The notes: a model not told the origin generated them from the sequence alone. A DNA stretch of 42,469 nucleotides from Gemmatimonadota bacterium (GCA_009692185.1 SHZT01000016.1:1-42469); one strand, 5' to 3'; counted from the stretch's first letter, positions 23,777 through 32,744 are shown. Translations and numbers: made by a program.

Positions 23777-24304
23777 CTGGCCACTCCAGCAGAAAAACCC
23801 ACCGAGCGCGTACGGGTTAACCGGCAGATCCGCATCAGCCCAGTCCGGTTGATCGGGGCCAACGGCGAACAGGTTGGCGTTGTCGCGGTCGAGGAAGCGC
23901 TCCGGATCGCGACAGAAGCCCAGCTGGACCTGGTCGAGGTCGCGCCGTTGGCGAGGCCGCCGGTCGTGAAGATCATGGACTACGGGAAGTACCGCTTCGA
24001 GCAGGCCAAGGCGGCCCGGGCGGCGAAGAAAAAGCAGCACGTGATTCACCTCAAGGAAGTGAAGTATCGGCCGGGCATTGACGTGCACGATTTCGACTTC
24101 AAAACCCGGCACGCGCGGACGTTCCTCGAGGAAGGCAACAAGGTGAAGCTGACGATGATGTTCCGGGGCCGGCAGGTTGCCCACCCGGAACTGGGGCGCG
24201 AAGTGCTCGACCGGGTCATGACGGCGCTTGCCGACATTGCCCGGGTGGAGTCTGACCCGAAGCTCGAGGGCCGGAACATGAGCATGGTCATCGCGCCGAA
24301 ATAG
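23777..24304 (+). CDS. infC: Translation initiation factor IF-3, with probable CUG start
   Basis: IF-3 controls start-codon selection and subunit separation on the 30S ribosome. The conserved N-terminal domain reads VRVNRQIRISPVRLIGANGE, which lies upstream of the first canonical start (TTG 23849). Only a CTG at 23777 fits as its start: it gives a 175-residue protein of normal length beginning (M)ATPAEKPTERV, and GGGAG (23764-23768) lies eight bases before it. Non-AUG starts on infC are known in E. coli (AUU) and serve autoregulation by IF-3 itself. The C-terminal domain ends normally (RNMSMVIAPK). infC-rpmI-rplT is a classic operon. Confidence 0.9.
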   Translation: MATPAEKPTERVRVNRQIRISPVRLIGANGEQVGVVAVEEALRIATEAQLDLVEVAPLARPPVVKIMDYGKYRFEQAKAARAAKKKQHVIHLKEVKYRPGIDVHDFDFKTRHARTFLEEGNKVKLTMMFRGRQVAHPELGREVLDRVMTALADIARVESDPKLEGRNMSMVIAPK

Positions 24305-24325
24305 CCAAAGGAAACGGAACTCGAG

Positions 24326-24517
24326 ATGCCCAAGAAAAAGAGCAAGCGCATGGCGCGGCGCCGGCTGTGGTTCACCGGTACCGGCAAGGTCAAGCGCCGG
24401 CGGGCCTACAAGGGTCACATCCTGACCAAGAAGACCAAGAAGCGCAAACGCAAACTGCGGCAGCCCGCGCTGGTTTCGCACGGCGATCGCCGGTTGCGCC
24501 GCCTGCTGCAGGTCTAG
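24326..24517 (+). CDS. rpmI: 50S ribosomal protein L35
   Basis: A 63-residue basic protein of normal L35 length beginning MPKKKSKRMARRR and containing the typical LTKKTKKRKRKLRQP segment. It sits in the conserved infC-rpmI-rplT order. A GGAA ribosome-binding site lies six bases before the ATG. Confidence 0.96.
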   Translation: MPKKKSKRMARRRLWFTGTGKVKRRRAYKGHILTKKTKKRKRKLRQPALVSHGDRRLRRLLQV

Positions 24518-24526
24518 GAGACACCC

Positions 24527-24880
24527 ATGCCTCGTTCGAGACCGAAGGTCGCGCGCCTCGCGCGCAAGAAGAAAATCATGGAGCTCGCCAAGGGTGCACG
24601 TGGCGGGCGCAGCAAGCTCTATGAGGCGGCGAAGGAAACCGTCGAACGCGCCTGGCGCTATGCGTACCGCGACCGGCGCAAGAAGAAGAGCGAGTTCCGT
24701 CAGCTCTGGATCGTGCGCATCAATGCGGCCGCGCGCCTCCACGATATCTCCTACAACCGCTTCATGTCGGGCCTCAAGGCGGCCGGCGTCGAGATCAACC
24801 GGAAGCAACTGGCTGATCTGGCGGTGCGGGACCCCGTAGCGTTTGGCGAGCTGGCGGAGGTCGCGAAGAAGGGTAAATAG
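24527..24880 (+). CDS. rplT: 50S ribosomal protein L20
   Basis: A 117-residue L20 of standard length, with the basic N-terminal extension ([20 protein letters not shown]) and globular C-terminus ([19 protein letters not shown]). It is required early in 50S assembly. In several bacteria L20 represses its own operon through mRNA structure, relevant to the structured leader before infC. AGGAG lies six bases before the ATG. The stop codon shares a base with the pheS GTG. Confidence 0.97.
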   Translation: MPRSRPKVARLARKKKIMELAKGARGGRSKLYEAAKETVERAWRYAYRDRRKKKSEFRQLWIVRINAAARLHDISYNRFMSGLKAAGVEINRKQLADLAVRDPVAFGELAEVAKKGK

Positions 24881-25887
24881 TGCGCGACAAACTGAACGAC
24901 CTCGCATCGGCCGCGGCGGAGATCGCCACGGCCGATGCGTCGCGTTTGGCCGAGCTCAAGGTCTCCCTCCTGGGCCGCAAGGCGGGAAAACTCACCGAAC
25001 TCCTCCGCGAGCTTCCCACGCTCTCCCACGAGGAGCGCCGTACCCTCGGCGCCCAGGCCAACGAACTCAAGAAGAAAATCGAAGCGGACATCGACGAGCG
25101 CGAACGCACCCTGGCGACGCCATCCGGCGCCGGGGCCGACGTGGATGGCTCCATGCCCGGCCGGCAGGCGTGGCGCGGGGCGCTGCACCCCGTCACGCTC
25201 GTCGTGGATGAGATCTGCGAGATCTTCCGGGAACTGGGCTTCAGCCGGGTCACCGGCCCGGAAGCCGAGACCGAGGAATACAACTTCACCAAGCTGAACA
25301 TTTCGCTGGACCATCCCGCCGCGGACGCCCAGGACACGTTCTACGTGGGGCAGGGCACGCTCCTCCGGACCCACACCTCGCCGATGCAGGCGCGCGTCAT
25401 GGAAACCAACAAGCCGCCGATCCGTGTCGTGGTGCCTGGGCAGGTCTACCGCCGCGATGCCTTCGACCCATCGCATTCACCGGTGTTCGAGCAGCTCGAA
25501 GGCCTCGCGGTCGACGAAGGCCTGAGTTTCGTGGACTTCAAGGCGGCGATCGACTACTTCGTGAAGCGGTTCTTTACCCGCGACACCGTCGTCCGGTTCG
25601 AGCCCTCGTTCTTCCCCTTCGTCGAGCCGGGCGCCCAGGTGCAGGTGCAGTGCGTCATGTGCCGCGGCAGCGGCTGCTCCACGTGCAAGCAGTCCGGGTT
25701 CCTCGAAATCATGGGCGCCGGCATGGTCCACCCCGAGGTGTTCACCCGGTGTGGCCTCGATGCGGAGCGCTACACCGGGTACGCCTTCGGCATGGGCCCC
25801 CAGCGAATCGCCATGCTGCGGTACCGCATTCCGGATATCCGATTGTTCTTCGAGGGTGACATGCGGTTCCTGGGCCAATTCACGTGA
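24880..25887 (+). CDS. pheS: Phenylalanine--tRNA ligase alpha subunit
   Basis: A 335-residue PheS. An N-terminal coiled coil (about 1-85) binds tRNA. The class II catalytic core follows, with THTSPMQAR, VYRRDAFDPSHSPVFEQLEG (motif 2 region) and GFAFGMGPQR-like motif 3 (YAFGMGPQRIAMLRY). A CxxC...CxxC segment near 258-269 (CVMC, CSTC) resembles a zinc-knuckle insertion seen in many PheS proteins. It works as an alpha2-beta2 enzyme with PheT, whose GTG start overlaps its stop. Confidence 0.96.
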   Translation: MRDKLNDLASAAAEIATADASRLAELKVSLLGRKAGKLTELLRELPTLSHEERRTLGAQANELKKKIEADIDERERTLATPSGAGADVDGSMPGRQAWRGALHPVTLVVDEICEIFRELGFSRVTGPEAETEEYNFTKLNISLDHPAADAQDTFYVGQGTLLRTHTSPMQARVMETNKPPIRVVVPGQVYRRDAFDPSHSPVFEQLEGLAVDEGLSFVDFKAAIDYFVKRFFTRDTVVRFEPSFFPFVEPGAQVQVQCVMCRGSGCSTCKQSGFLEIMGAGMVHPEVFTRCGLDAERYTGYAFGMGPQRIAMLRYRIPDIRLFFEGDMRFLGQFT

Positions 25888-28238
25888 ACCTGTCGCTCAA
25901 TTGGCTCTCCTCCATGCTCAACCGCTCGCTCGACGCCCGCGAGGTGGGGGATCTCCTGGCGCGCGCCGGTGCCCCGGTCGAGGCCGAAGAAGCCCTGCAC
26001 CAGGACCTGGGCGATGTCATCGTGGCGCTGGTCGAAAAGGTGGACAAGCACCCCAACGCCGACCGGCTCTCGCTTTGCCAGGTCAACGACGGATCCTCCG
26101 TCGTCGAGGTGGTGTGCGGCGCCCCCAACGTGACGGCGGGCAAGAAGTACCCATACGCGCGCGTCGGCACGACACTGCCGGGCGGCCTCAAGCTGGAATC
26201 GCGCAAGATTCGCGGCGTTCTCTCGAACGGCATGCTGTGCTCGGCCAAGGAGCTGGGGCTGGGTGTGGACCATGACGGCATCCTCGAGCTCAACACCGAT
26301 GCCGCTCCCGGAACCCGGTTCCTGGACGCCATGCCCCTGGCCGACCACCGCATCACCATCGAGGTCACCGCGAACCGGCCTGACCTCCTGGGGCACAAGG
26401 GCGTAGCCCGCGAGCTCGCGGCGGCGTATGGCGTGCCGCTCAGGTTGCCGCCATTCCCCGGCGCTCCAACCGACGTGCGCGAGGCGACCCGGGCGAAGGG
26501 CGCCGGCGCGGCCGACGGCGTCGAAGTCCGCATCGAAGACGCCGAGGGCTGCCCCCGGTATCTCGCGGCCGTCATCCGCGGCGTGAAAGTCGGCCCGTCG
26601 CCCGACTGGCTTCAGGCGCGCCTCCGGGCGATCGGCGCCCGGCCCATCAACAACGTGGTGGACGCCACCAACTACATCCTTTTCGAGCTGAACCAGCCGC
26701 TCCACGCGTTCGACCTGGCGCGGCTCAAGGGGCCCGCGATCGTCGTGCGGCGGGCAAAGCCCGGCGAACGGATCACGACCCTCGACGGCGTCGTCCGCGT
26801 ACCCGATGGCGAGATGACCATGATCTGCGATGCAACCACACCGGTTGCCGTCGCTGGCGTCATGGGCGGACAGAATTCCGAGGTGTCCAGCGACACGACC
26901 GACATTCTGCTGGAGTGTGCCTACTTCGAGCCGCGCCGCATCCGCCGTACCCGGAAGGCCCTCAAGACCTCCACCGAGGCATCGTACCGGTTCGAGCGTG
27001 GCATCGACCTCCAGTCAGCGCCGGCCGCGTTGCGACGCGCGGTGGAACTTCTGGTGGCAGTCGCGGGCGGTACGGTGACGGGCTCCGTGGATGTCTATCC
27101 GTCCCCGGTGCACGAGCCGACCGTCTTTCTGCGGACAGACCGCGTGGCACACCTGCTGGGCGTCGCCGTGCCGGTCGGTGATATCGAGCGCCACCTCGTG
27201 AGCGTGGGCTTCGCCGTCGCGCCCAAGGACCACCGGCTCGCCGTGCAGGTGCCCGGCTGGCGCCCTGACGTGACCGGTGAGGTGGACCTCATCGAAGAGG
27301 TCGCTCGCCTCAGGGGATACGACAATTTCCCCGTCGAGATCCGCGCGTTCCGCCCCAGCACCGTGCCCGACGACCCCGGGGAACGGGTCAAGGACGCCGT
27401 GCGCCGCCTGCTCACCGGGCGGGGACTCCACGAGACTCGTTCGTTCCCCTTGGGGGCTCAGGGGTCGCCCGAAGCCGTGGAGCTCGAGAATCCCATGTCT
27501 GCCGAAGAGGCGTATCTGCGGACGGACCTGTCGCCCGGCCTGGTGCGCGCCCTTGAGCACAACTGGGCGGTGCGGGAGCGGGACGTTCGCCTGTTCGAAC
27601 TCGGCATCGTGTTCCGCAAGCCGAATGCCGGCAAGCGACCGGTGGAAACCCTGCGTCTCGGAGCGGTGGTGTCAGGCGCGCGGACACCGTCCCATTGGAC
27701 GGTCTCCGGCAAGGCGCTGCAGTACGATCGGTGGGATGTGAAGGCACTCTTCGAAGAGGCGGCGGCGCTCGCCGGCGCCTTCGGCCGCGTGGTCGAAGAT
27801 GGCGATGGCTGGAAGCTGGAGGACGCATCGGGGAGGGTCTGCGGATGGGCTGGGGAACTGACCGCCGACCGGCCGGCCTGGGCGGCGAGCGCATTCGGCT
27901 TCGAGCTGGACGTCCACGTTGGTCAGCGCCGGGTCGTGGTGTTCGCGCCGTTGCCCGGGACGCCACCGGTCGAGCGGGACCTGGCCCTGGTGCTCAAGCC
28001 GGGGGTCCGGGCTGACCAGGTCGAGGCCGTCATGCGCCGGGTTGGGGCCCCGCTACTTGAGACCTGCCGTGCGTTCGACGAGTATAGATCAGAGCAGGTT
28101 GGGGGCCGGAGTGTCGCTTGGCGGCTGGTGTTCCGCGCCGGCGACCGGACACTCCGGGACGAAGAAGTGGATGCCGTGGTCAAGAAGATCGTCGGCACGC
28201 TGAAGGAGGAGCTGGATGCCCGACTCCGAGAGTCCTGA
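25884..28238 (+). CDS. pheT: Phenylalanine--tRNA ligase beta subunit
   Basis: A 784-residue PheT of full length. It carries an N-terminal EMAP/tRNA-binding OB fold (about 40-150), the B3/B4 editing domain that removes mis-charged tyrosine (about 215-390), the B5 domain, a catalytic-like core, and a C-terminal ferredoxin-fold anticodon-binding domain (about 690-784; PPVERDLALVL). It starts with GTG overlapping the pheS stop (GTGA). Its end overlaps the start of the next small gene by 23 bases. Confidence 0.96.
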   Translation: MNLSLNWLSSMLNRSLDAREVGDLLARAGAPVEAEEALHQDLGDVIVALVEKVDKHPNADRLSLCQVNDGSSVVEVVCGAPNVTAGKKYPYARVGTTLPGGLKLESRKIRGVLSNGMLCSAKELGLGVDHDGILELNTDAAPGTRFLDAMPLADHRITIEVTANRPDLLGHKGVARELAAAYGVPLRLPPFPGAPTDVREATRAKGAGAADGVEVRIEDAEGCPRYLAAVIRGVKVGPSPDWLQARLRAIGARPINNVVDATNYILFELNQPLHAFDLARLKGPAIVVRRAKPGERITTLDGVVRVPDGEMTMICDATTPVAVAGVMGGQNSEVSSDTTDILLECAYFEPRRIRRTRKALKTSTEASYRFERGIDLQSAPAALRRAVELLVAVAGGTVTGSVDVYPSPVHEPTVFLRTDRVAHLLGVAVPVGDIERHLVSVGFAVAPKDHRLAVQVPGWRPDVTGEVDLIEEVARLRGYDNFPVEIRAFRPSTVPDDPGERVKDAVRRLLTGRGLHETRSFPLGAQGSPEAVELENPMSAEEAYLRTDLSPGLVRALEHNWAVRERDVRLFELGIVFRKPNAGKRPVETLRLGAVVSGARTPSHWTVSGKALQYDRWDVKALFEEAAALAGAFGRVVEDGDGWKLEDASGRVCGWAGELTADRPAWAASAFGFELDVHVGQRRVVVFAPLPGTPPVERDLALVLKPGVRADQVEAVMRRVGAPLLETCRAFDEYRSEQVGGRSVAWRLVFRAGDRTLRDEEVDAVVKKIVGTLKEELDARLRES

Positions 28239-28488
28239 GTTCGCCGCGCTGGCCGAGCTGGAGGTGGTGGTCCGGCAGGTGAGCGACGAGCTGGCCGCCT
28301 GGCGCCGGCGCGCGCAGAAGGCGGAGATCGACCGCCCGGGTTCCACGCGAGGAGAGTCCTCCGGCAGTCTCGAGGCCGATAACGCCGAGCTCAAGCGCCG
28401 GCTCGACGCGACGCGGGGCCGGGTGGAAGAACTGCTCAAGCGCCTGCGCTTTCTCGAAGAGCAGGCCAGCGTCCACGAGGTCCGGTGA
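28216..28488 (+). CDS. Small coiled-coil protein, possible ZapB-like division partner
   Basis: A 90-residue, highly charged, almost entirely alpha-helical protein with heptad-like Leu/Val spacing (about 8-35 and 52-83) interrupted by a Gly/Ser-rich break. It lies between pheT and zapA and overlaps both, so it is co-translated with ZapA. In size and form it resembles ZapB-type coiled-coil division proteins, but homology is not demonstrable by eye. The function is inferred from position only. Confidence 0.65.
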   Translation: MPDSESPEFAALAELEVVVRQVSDELAAWRRRAQKAEIDRPGSTRGESSGSLEADNAELKRRLDATRGRVEELLKRLRFLEEQASVHEVR

Positions 28489-28817
28489 GCAAGAAGACGG
28501 TCGTCAAAGTCACGATCGGGTCGGACGAATACACCCTGCGTTCTGACCGGCCGCCGGAGTACACCCGTTCCGTTGCCGAGCACGTGGACCGCGCGCTCAA
28601 GGACGTCCTTTCGGTCGGCCCGATCGTCGAGACCCAGAAGGCGGCCATCCTGGTGGCTCTGGCCATAACCGACGAGCTGTTCCATTCCCGCCAGGCCCAG
28701 CGCGAGATGGCCCACCGCCTGACCGCCCTCACCGCCGACCTGGCCCGCCTGATCCCCCCGGGCAAGCGGGCGTCCCGGGCGTCGGGCTCGATTGCCTCCG
28801 GGGAACAGAAGGCATAA
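28485..28817 (+). CDS. zapA: Cell division protein ZapA
   Basis: A 110-residue ZapA. The N-terminal ZapA domain (VKVTIGSDEYTLRSDRPPEYTRSVAEHVD) is followed by a C-terminal coiled coil. ZapA crosslinks FtsZ filaments at the division ring. The last 20 residues are low-complexity. GTG start overlaps the previous stop (GTGA). The pheT-(coiled coil)-zapA-rny order is found in various bacteria and supports the call. Confidence 0.88.
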   Translation: MSKKTVVKVTIGSDEYTLRSDRPPEYTRSVAEHVDRALKDVLSVGPIVETQKAAILVALAITDELFHSRQAQREMAHRLTALTADLARLIPPGKRASRASGSIASGEQKA

Positions 28818-28910
28818 GTTCTGGCAGGACCGTCGGTTCGGGTTGGTTCCCGGCTCGACGATGCTTGTGGACGATGCGGCGGCAAGCGCCCCGTCTCCTC
28901 GGGCCGCCGC
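28806..28910 (+). other. Three-hairpin structured leader between zapA and rny
   Basis: Three consecutive stem-loops. CAGAA/TTCTG is at 28806-28823, over the zapA stop. An approximately 10-pair stem with a CGGG/CCCG top is at 28831-28860. An 8-bp GCGGCGGC/GCCGCCGC stem lies at 28876-28910, ending one base before the TGGAG of the rny ribosome-binding site. No T-run follows any of them. It may be an mRNA leader controlling rny or a small RNA; 6S RNA lies beside zapA in some bacteria, but no 6S consensus was recognised. Confidence 0.5.
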
Positions 28911-28923
28911 TGGAGATAGATAC

Positions 28924-30501
28924 ATGACAATAGATCTCGGCCTCCTCCTGGCCGTCATCGGTAGCGCAGTAATTGCCGGTGCGGCCTTTTTTGTTGTCGG
29001 TCGCCGCATCGAACGCCGGGTGGCCGAAGTCGCCGGGCAGTCGGTGAAGCAGCAGGCCGAACGGATTCTCTCCGAGGCCCGGCGGGACGCTGAAGCGGGA
29101 CGGGCCGCGTCGGTCATTGCCGCCAAGGAAGAGATCATCAAGGCGCGTGAGGGTTGGGAAACCGAGGCCCAGCGGCGGCGGCAGGAGGCCGAGCGGCACG
29201 AAAAGCGCATGGAGGAGCGGGAGACCCTGGTCGACCGCAAACTCAACGCGCTGGATGAGCGGGACAAGGATCTCCAGCGGCGCGAGCAGGCCGTGGTGGA
29301 CCGGGACAAGGCGCTCGCCAAGCGCGACGAGGAAGTCGCCCGGGCCATGGGCGAGCACCGCGCGCGGCTGGAACAACTGGCCGGCCTCTCCGCCCAGGAA
29401 GCCAAGGAACAGCTGAAACAGGCCGTGACCGACGAGGCGCGGAGCGAAGCGTCCGCCCTGGTGCGGGACATCAAGGAAGAGGCCAAGAAGAACGGGGACC
29501 GCGAGGCGAAGAAGATCGTCGCCATGGCGATCCAGCGGATCGCGGCGGAGACCACCGCGGAAACCACCGTTTCCAGCGTCACCCTCCCCAACGACGAAAT
29601 GAAGGGCCGGATCATCGGGCGCGAGGGCCGGAACATCCGCGCGTTCGAGACCGCGACCGGCGTGGACGTGATCATCGACGACACGCCGGATACCGTCGTC
29701 ATCTCCTGCTTCGACCCGGTGCGGCGCGAGGTCGCGCGCCAGTCGCTGGAGCAGCTCATTTCCGACGGGCGCATCCATCCGGGCCGCATCGAGGAGGTAG
29801 TCAACAAGGTCCGGGCGCAAATCGAAGTCGAGCTGGTGCAGGCGGGCGAACAGGCGGCGTACGAACTTGGCATTCACGGTTTGCACGCTGAGCTGATCAA
29901 GCTCGTCGGCCGCATGAAGTACCGCACGTCGTACGGCCAGAACATCTACTACCATTCGAAGGAAGTCGCCTGGCTCGCCGGCATGATGGCCGCCGAGCTC
30001 AAGATCGACGTTCATCTGGCGAAGCGCGGTGGCCTCCTGCACGACGTCGGCAAGGTGATGACGCACGACCACGAGGGCACCCACGTCGAGCTCGGCGTGG
30101 AAATGGCCACCAAGTATGGCGAGCACCCGGTGGTCATCAACGCCATCGCGGCCCACCACGACGACGTGCCGCACGAGACCCCGATCTCGGTCATTGTGCA
30201 GGCCGCGGACCGTGTGTCCGGCGCCCGGCCCGGCGCGCGGCGCGAGGCGTTCGAGACCTACGTGAAGCGCCTCACCAAGCTGGAGGAAATCGCGACGAGC
30301 TACCCCGGTGTCGAACGGAGCTTCGCCATCCAGGCCGGCCGTGAACTCCGGATCGTCGTCGTGCCGGAAGCCATTGACGATGTAAAGGCCCAGCAACTCT
30401 CGGAACAGATCGCCAGGCGCATCGAAACCGAACTCCAGTATCCCGGCCAGATCCGGGTGGTCGTCATTCGGGAGACGCGGGCGGTGGATGTCGCCCGCTA
30501 A
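28924..30501 (+). CDS. rny: Ribonuclease Y
   Basis: A 525-residue RNase Y, the membrane-anchored endoribonuclease that initiates mRNA decay where RNase E is absent. It has an N-terminal transmembrane helix (about 4-26), a long charged coiled coil (about 30-200), a KH domain (about 215-270; GRIIGREGRNIRAFE), and an HD domain with GGLLHDVGKV near 367-376. The frame is open upstream to 28792, but the ATG at 28924, preceded by GGAG at eight bases, gives the standard N-terminus. It overlaps folD by 14 bases. Confidence 0.95.
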   Translation: MTIDLGLLLAVIGSAVIAGAAFFVVGRRIERRVAEVAGQSVKQQAERILSEARRDAEAGRAASVIAAKEEIIKAREGWETEAQRRRQEAERHEKRMEERETLVDRKLNALDERDKDLQRREQAVVDRDKALAKRDEEVARAMGEHRARLEQLAGLSAQEAKEQLKQAVTDEARSEASALVRDIKEEAKKNGDREAKKIVAMAIQRIAAETTAETTVSSVTLPNDEMKGRIIGREGRNIRAFETATGVDVIIDDTPDTVVISCFDPVRREVARQSLEQLISDGRIHPGRIEEVVNKVRAQIEVELVQAGEQAAYELGIHGLHAELIKLVGRMKYRTSYGQNIYYHSKEVAWLAGMMAAELKIDVHLAKRGGLLHDVGKVMTHDHEGTHVELGVEMATKYGEHPVVINAIAAHHDDVPHETPISVIVQAADRVSGARPGARREAFETYVKRLTKLEEIATSYPGVERSFAIQAGRELRIVVVPEAIDDVKAQQLSEQIARRIETELQYPGQIRVVVIRETRAVDVAR

Positions 30502-31375
30502 GCTGATTGATGGGACCGAGATCTCCCGGCAGATGCGGAGCGAACTGGCGCCGGCGATTGCGGCGTTGAAGGCGAAAGGCGTAAACCCGGGGTTGGCTGT
30601 GGTGCTGGTGGGCGAAAACCCCGCGAGCCAGGTCTACGTGCGGATGAAGGGCAAGGCGTGCGAAGAGGCGGGTATCTACAGCGAGACCGTCCTCCTGCCA
30701 GACGACACACCCGAGGCGCGGTTGCTGGCCGAGATCGACCGGTTGAATGCCGATCCGCGAATCCATGGAATCCTCGTACAGCTCCCGCTCCCGAAACAGA
30801 TTGAAGAACACCGGGTGCTCCTCCGCGTCGCGCCGGCCAAGGACGTGGACGGGTTTCATCCCGAGAACGTCGGCAAGGTGGTCCTGGGCGACCCCACCGG
30901 GTTCCGCCCCGCCACGCCGTTCGGCGTCCAGCAGCTGCTTATCCGGAGCGGCGTCGAAACCAAGGGTGCCCACGTCGTCATTGTCGGCCGCTCGAACCTG
31001 GTCGGCCGGCCCATGGCGGCCCTGCTGTTGCAGGACGGCCCCGGCGGCAACGCGACCGTGACCACCTGCCACTCGCGTACCCGCGACATCGGCTCGGTGA
31101 CCCGGCAGGCGGATATCCTGATCGTCGCCATGGGGAAGCCGCGGTTCATTACCGCCGACATGATCCGCCCGGGGGCCGTGGTCATCGATGTCGGGACGAC
31201 CCGGGTGGATGATCCGAAATCAGAAAAGGGCTTTCGGCTCTCCGGCGACGTGGACTTCGATGGCGCAAAGGGCGTTGCGTCAGCGATCACCCCGGTGCCG
31301 GGCGGCGTCGGCCCGATGACGATCACCATGCTCCTTTACAACACGGTACAGGCGGCGAAGCAATGGACAGCCTGA
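30488..31375 (+). CDS. folD: Bifunctional methylenetetrahydrofolate dehydrogenase/cyclohydrolase FolD
   Basis: A 295-residue FolD interconverting 5,10-methylene- and 10-formyl-tetrahydrofolate with NADP. Visible signatures are ASQVYVRMKGKACEE with the catalytic lysine, QLPLPK, DVDGFHP, the nucleotide-binding GRSNLVGRP, and PGGVGPMTI near the C-terminus. The ATG lies within the last codons of rny and the end overlaps xseA by 13 bases. The folD-xseA-xseB-ispA-dxs order is widespread. Confidence 0.96.
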   Translation: MSPAKLIDGTEISRQMRSELAPAIAALKAKGVNPGLAVVLVGENPASQVYVRMKGKACEEAGIYSETVLLPDDTPEARLLAEIDRLNADPRIHGILVQLPLPKQIEEHRVLLRVAPAKDVDGFHPENVGKVVLGDPTGFRPATPFGVQQLLIRSGVETKGAHVVIVGRSNLVGRPMAALLLQDGPGGNATVTTCHSRTRDIGSVTRQADILIVAMGKPRFITADMIRPGAVVIDVGTTRVDDPKSEKGFRLSGDVDFDGAKGVASAITPVPGGVGPMTITMLLYNTVQAAKQWTA

Positions 31376-32523
31376 ACCTGTTCCCATCCGAGAAAGCCAG
31401 TCCCGCGTCCACCGACAGCGCGTGGAGCGTGCTCGAGGTCACGATGCGGGCGAAACAGCTGGTTGAAGGCGGGCTCGGCACGCTGTGGGTGCGCGGAGAG
31501 GTCACCGGGTTCAAGAAATATCCCTCCGGTCACTGGTATTTCTCGTTGCGCGACACCCAGGCGCAGATCAAGTGCATGATGTGGCAGACCGACAACCGCC
31601 GGATGAAGCCGCCCGAAGAGGGAACGCAGGTATTCGTCGCCGCCCGGCCGACCGTGTGGGAAGAGAAGGGCGAGCTACGCCTCACGGTGAAGCAGCTGAT
31701 ACCCACGAAGACCGGCGGCACCTGGCAGTTGAAGCTGGACCAGGCCCGCGCCGCGCTGCAAAAGGACGGCCTCCTCGACCCGGGGCGCAAACGCCGGTTG
31801 CCCGCGTACCCGCTGCGCATCGCCGTCGTCACGAGCATTGAGGGAGCGGCGCTCCAGGACATCATCTCCGTGATCGGGCGCCGGTGGCCGTCGGTCGAGC
31901 TCCTGGTCGTGCCGACCCGCGTTCAGGGTGAGGAGGCCGAGGGCGATATCTGCGCGGCGCTCGCCCTGGTGAATCGCGTTCCGGACCTGGACCTGGTCAT
32001 CGTCGGCCGGGGAGGCGGCTCTCGGGAGGATCTCTGGGCGTTCAATACGGAATCAGTGGCACGCGCCGTGGCTGCGCTGGGGGTCCCGGTGATCTCCGCC
32101 GTGGGCCACGAAACCGATATTTCACTCACGGACCTCGTCGCTGATCTTCGGGCACCCACGCCGTCAGCCGCGGCGGAAGCTGCCGTCCCGGACCGCGAGG
32201 CCGTGTCCGGGATGGTGGGAGAACTCGCGCGCCGCATTGCCCAGGGCCTCACGCGGCGGACGTCGGTCATCGCCGAGCGGCTGGACCGCGCGGGAGACCG
32301 GCTCCATGGCTCCGTCGTGTCGCTCAGCGACCGCGCGGGAGCGCGGGTGGCCCAGCTGGCCGCCCAGCTCGATGCCTTGAGTCCGCTCCGGGTGCTCCAG
32401 CGGGGGTACGCCGTGGCGCGGGGGGACGACGGACAGGTCCTCACCCGCCGGGCCCAGTTTCCCCCCGGGCGCGAGTTCCGGCTCACGGTCCAGGACGGGG
32501 ACGTGCGAGGAGCCGCGAAGTGA
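31363..32523 (+). CDS. xseA: Exodeoxyribonuclease VII large subunit
   Basis: A 386-residue XseA, a little shorter than E. coli's 456. It has the N-terminal OB fold (about 15-110; WVRGEVTGFKKYPSGHWYFSLRD) and the catalytic domain with GRGGGSREDLWAFN and SAVGHETDISLTDLVADLRAPTPSAAAE. The C-terminal coiled coil is shortened. With XseB it degrades single-stranded DNA from both ends. GTGA overlap with xseB. Confidence 0.95.
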   Translation: MDSLNLFPSEKASPASTDSAWSVLEVTMRAKQLVEGGLGTLWVRGEVTGFKKYPSGHWYFSLRDTQAQIKCMMWQTDNRRMKPPEEGTQVFVAARPTVWEEKGELRLTVKQLIPTKTGGTWQLKLDQARAALQKDGLLDPGRKRRLPAYPLRIAVVTSIEGAALQDIISVIGRRWPSVELLVVPTRVQGEEAEGDICAALALVNRVPDLDLVIVGRGGGSREDLWAFNTESVARAVAALGVPVISAVGHETDISLTDLVADLRAPTPSAAAEAAVPDREAVSGMVGELARRIAQGLTRRTSVIAERLDRAGDRLHGSVVSLSDRAGARVAQLAAQLDALSPLRVLQRGYAVARGDDGQVLTRRAQFPPGREFRLTVQDGDVRGAAK

Positions 32524-32744
32524 CCGAGCGTCCGTCGTTCCGCGATGAACTCACGCGGCTGGAGTCGATCGTCCGCCAGATGGAGGCGGACGAACTCGAT
32601 CTGGACAAGGCGCTTGAACTGTTCGAAGAGGGCGTGCGCCGCCTCAAGGCGGCGCGCGAATTGTTGTCGGAATCCGATCTCAAGGTGAAACGCGTACTGG
32701 AGGCGGCCGACGGAACGCTCCGGACTCGAGACCTCGACCGCTGA
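32520..32744 (+). CDS. xseB: Exodeoxyribonuclease VII small subunit
   Basis: A 74-residue helical protein of normal XseB size, with FRDELTRLESIVRQME and LDKALELFEEGVRRLKAARELL. Several copies bind the coiled coil of XseA and restrain its activity. GTG start overlapping the xseA stop. Confidence 0.94.
   Translation: MTERPSFRDELTRLESIVRQMEADELDLDKALELFEEGVRRLKAARELLSESDLKVKRVLEAADGTLRTRDLDR

Noticed and set aside
28806-28923. 6S RNA beside zapA
   Set aside because: The location is suggestive, but the gap is shorter than typical 6S RNA and the ends do not pair convincingly into the long closing stem. Kept only as a structured leader.
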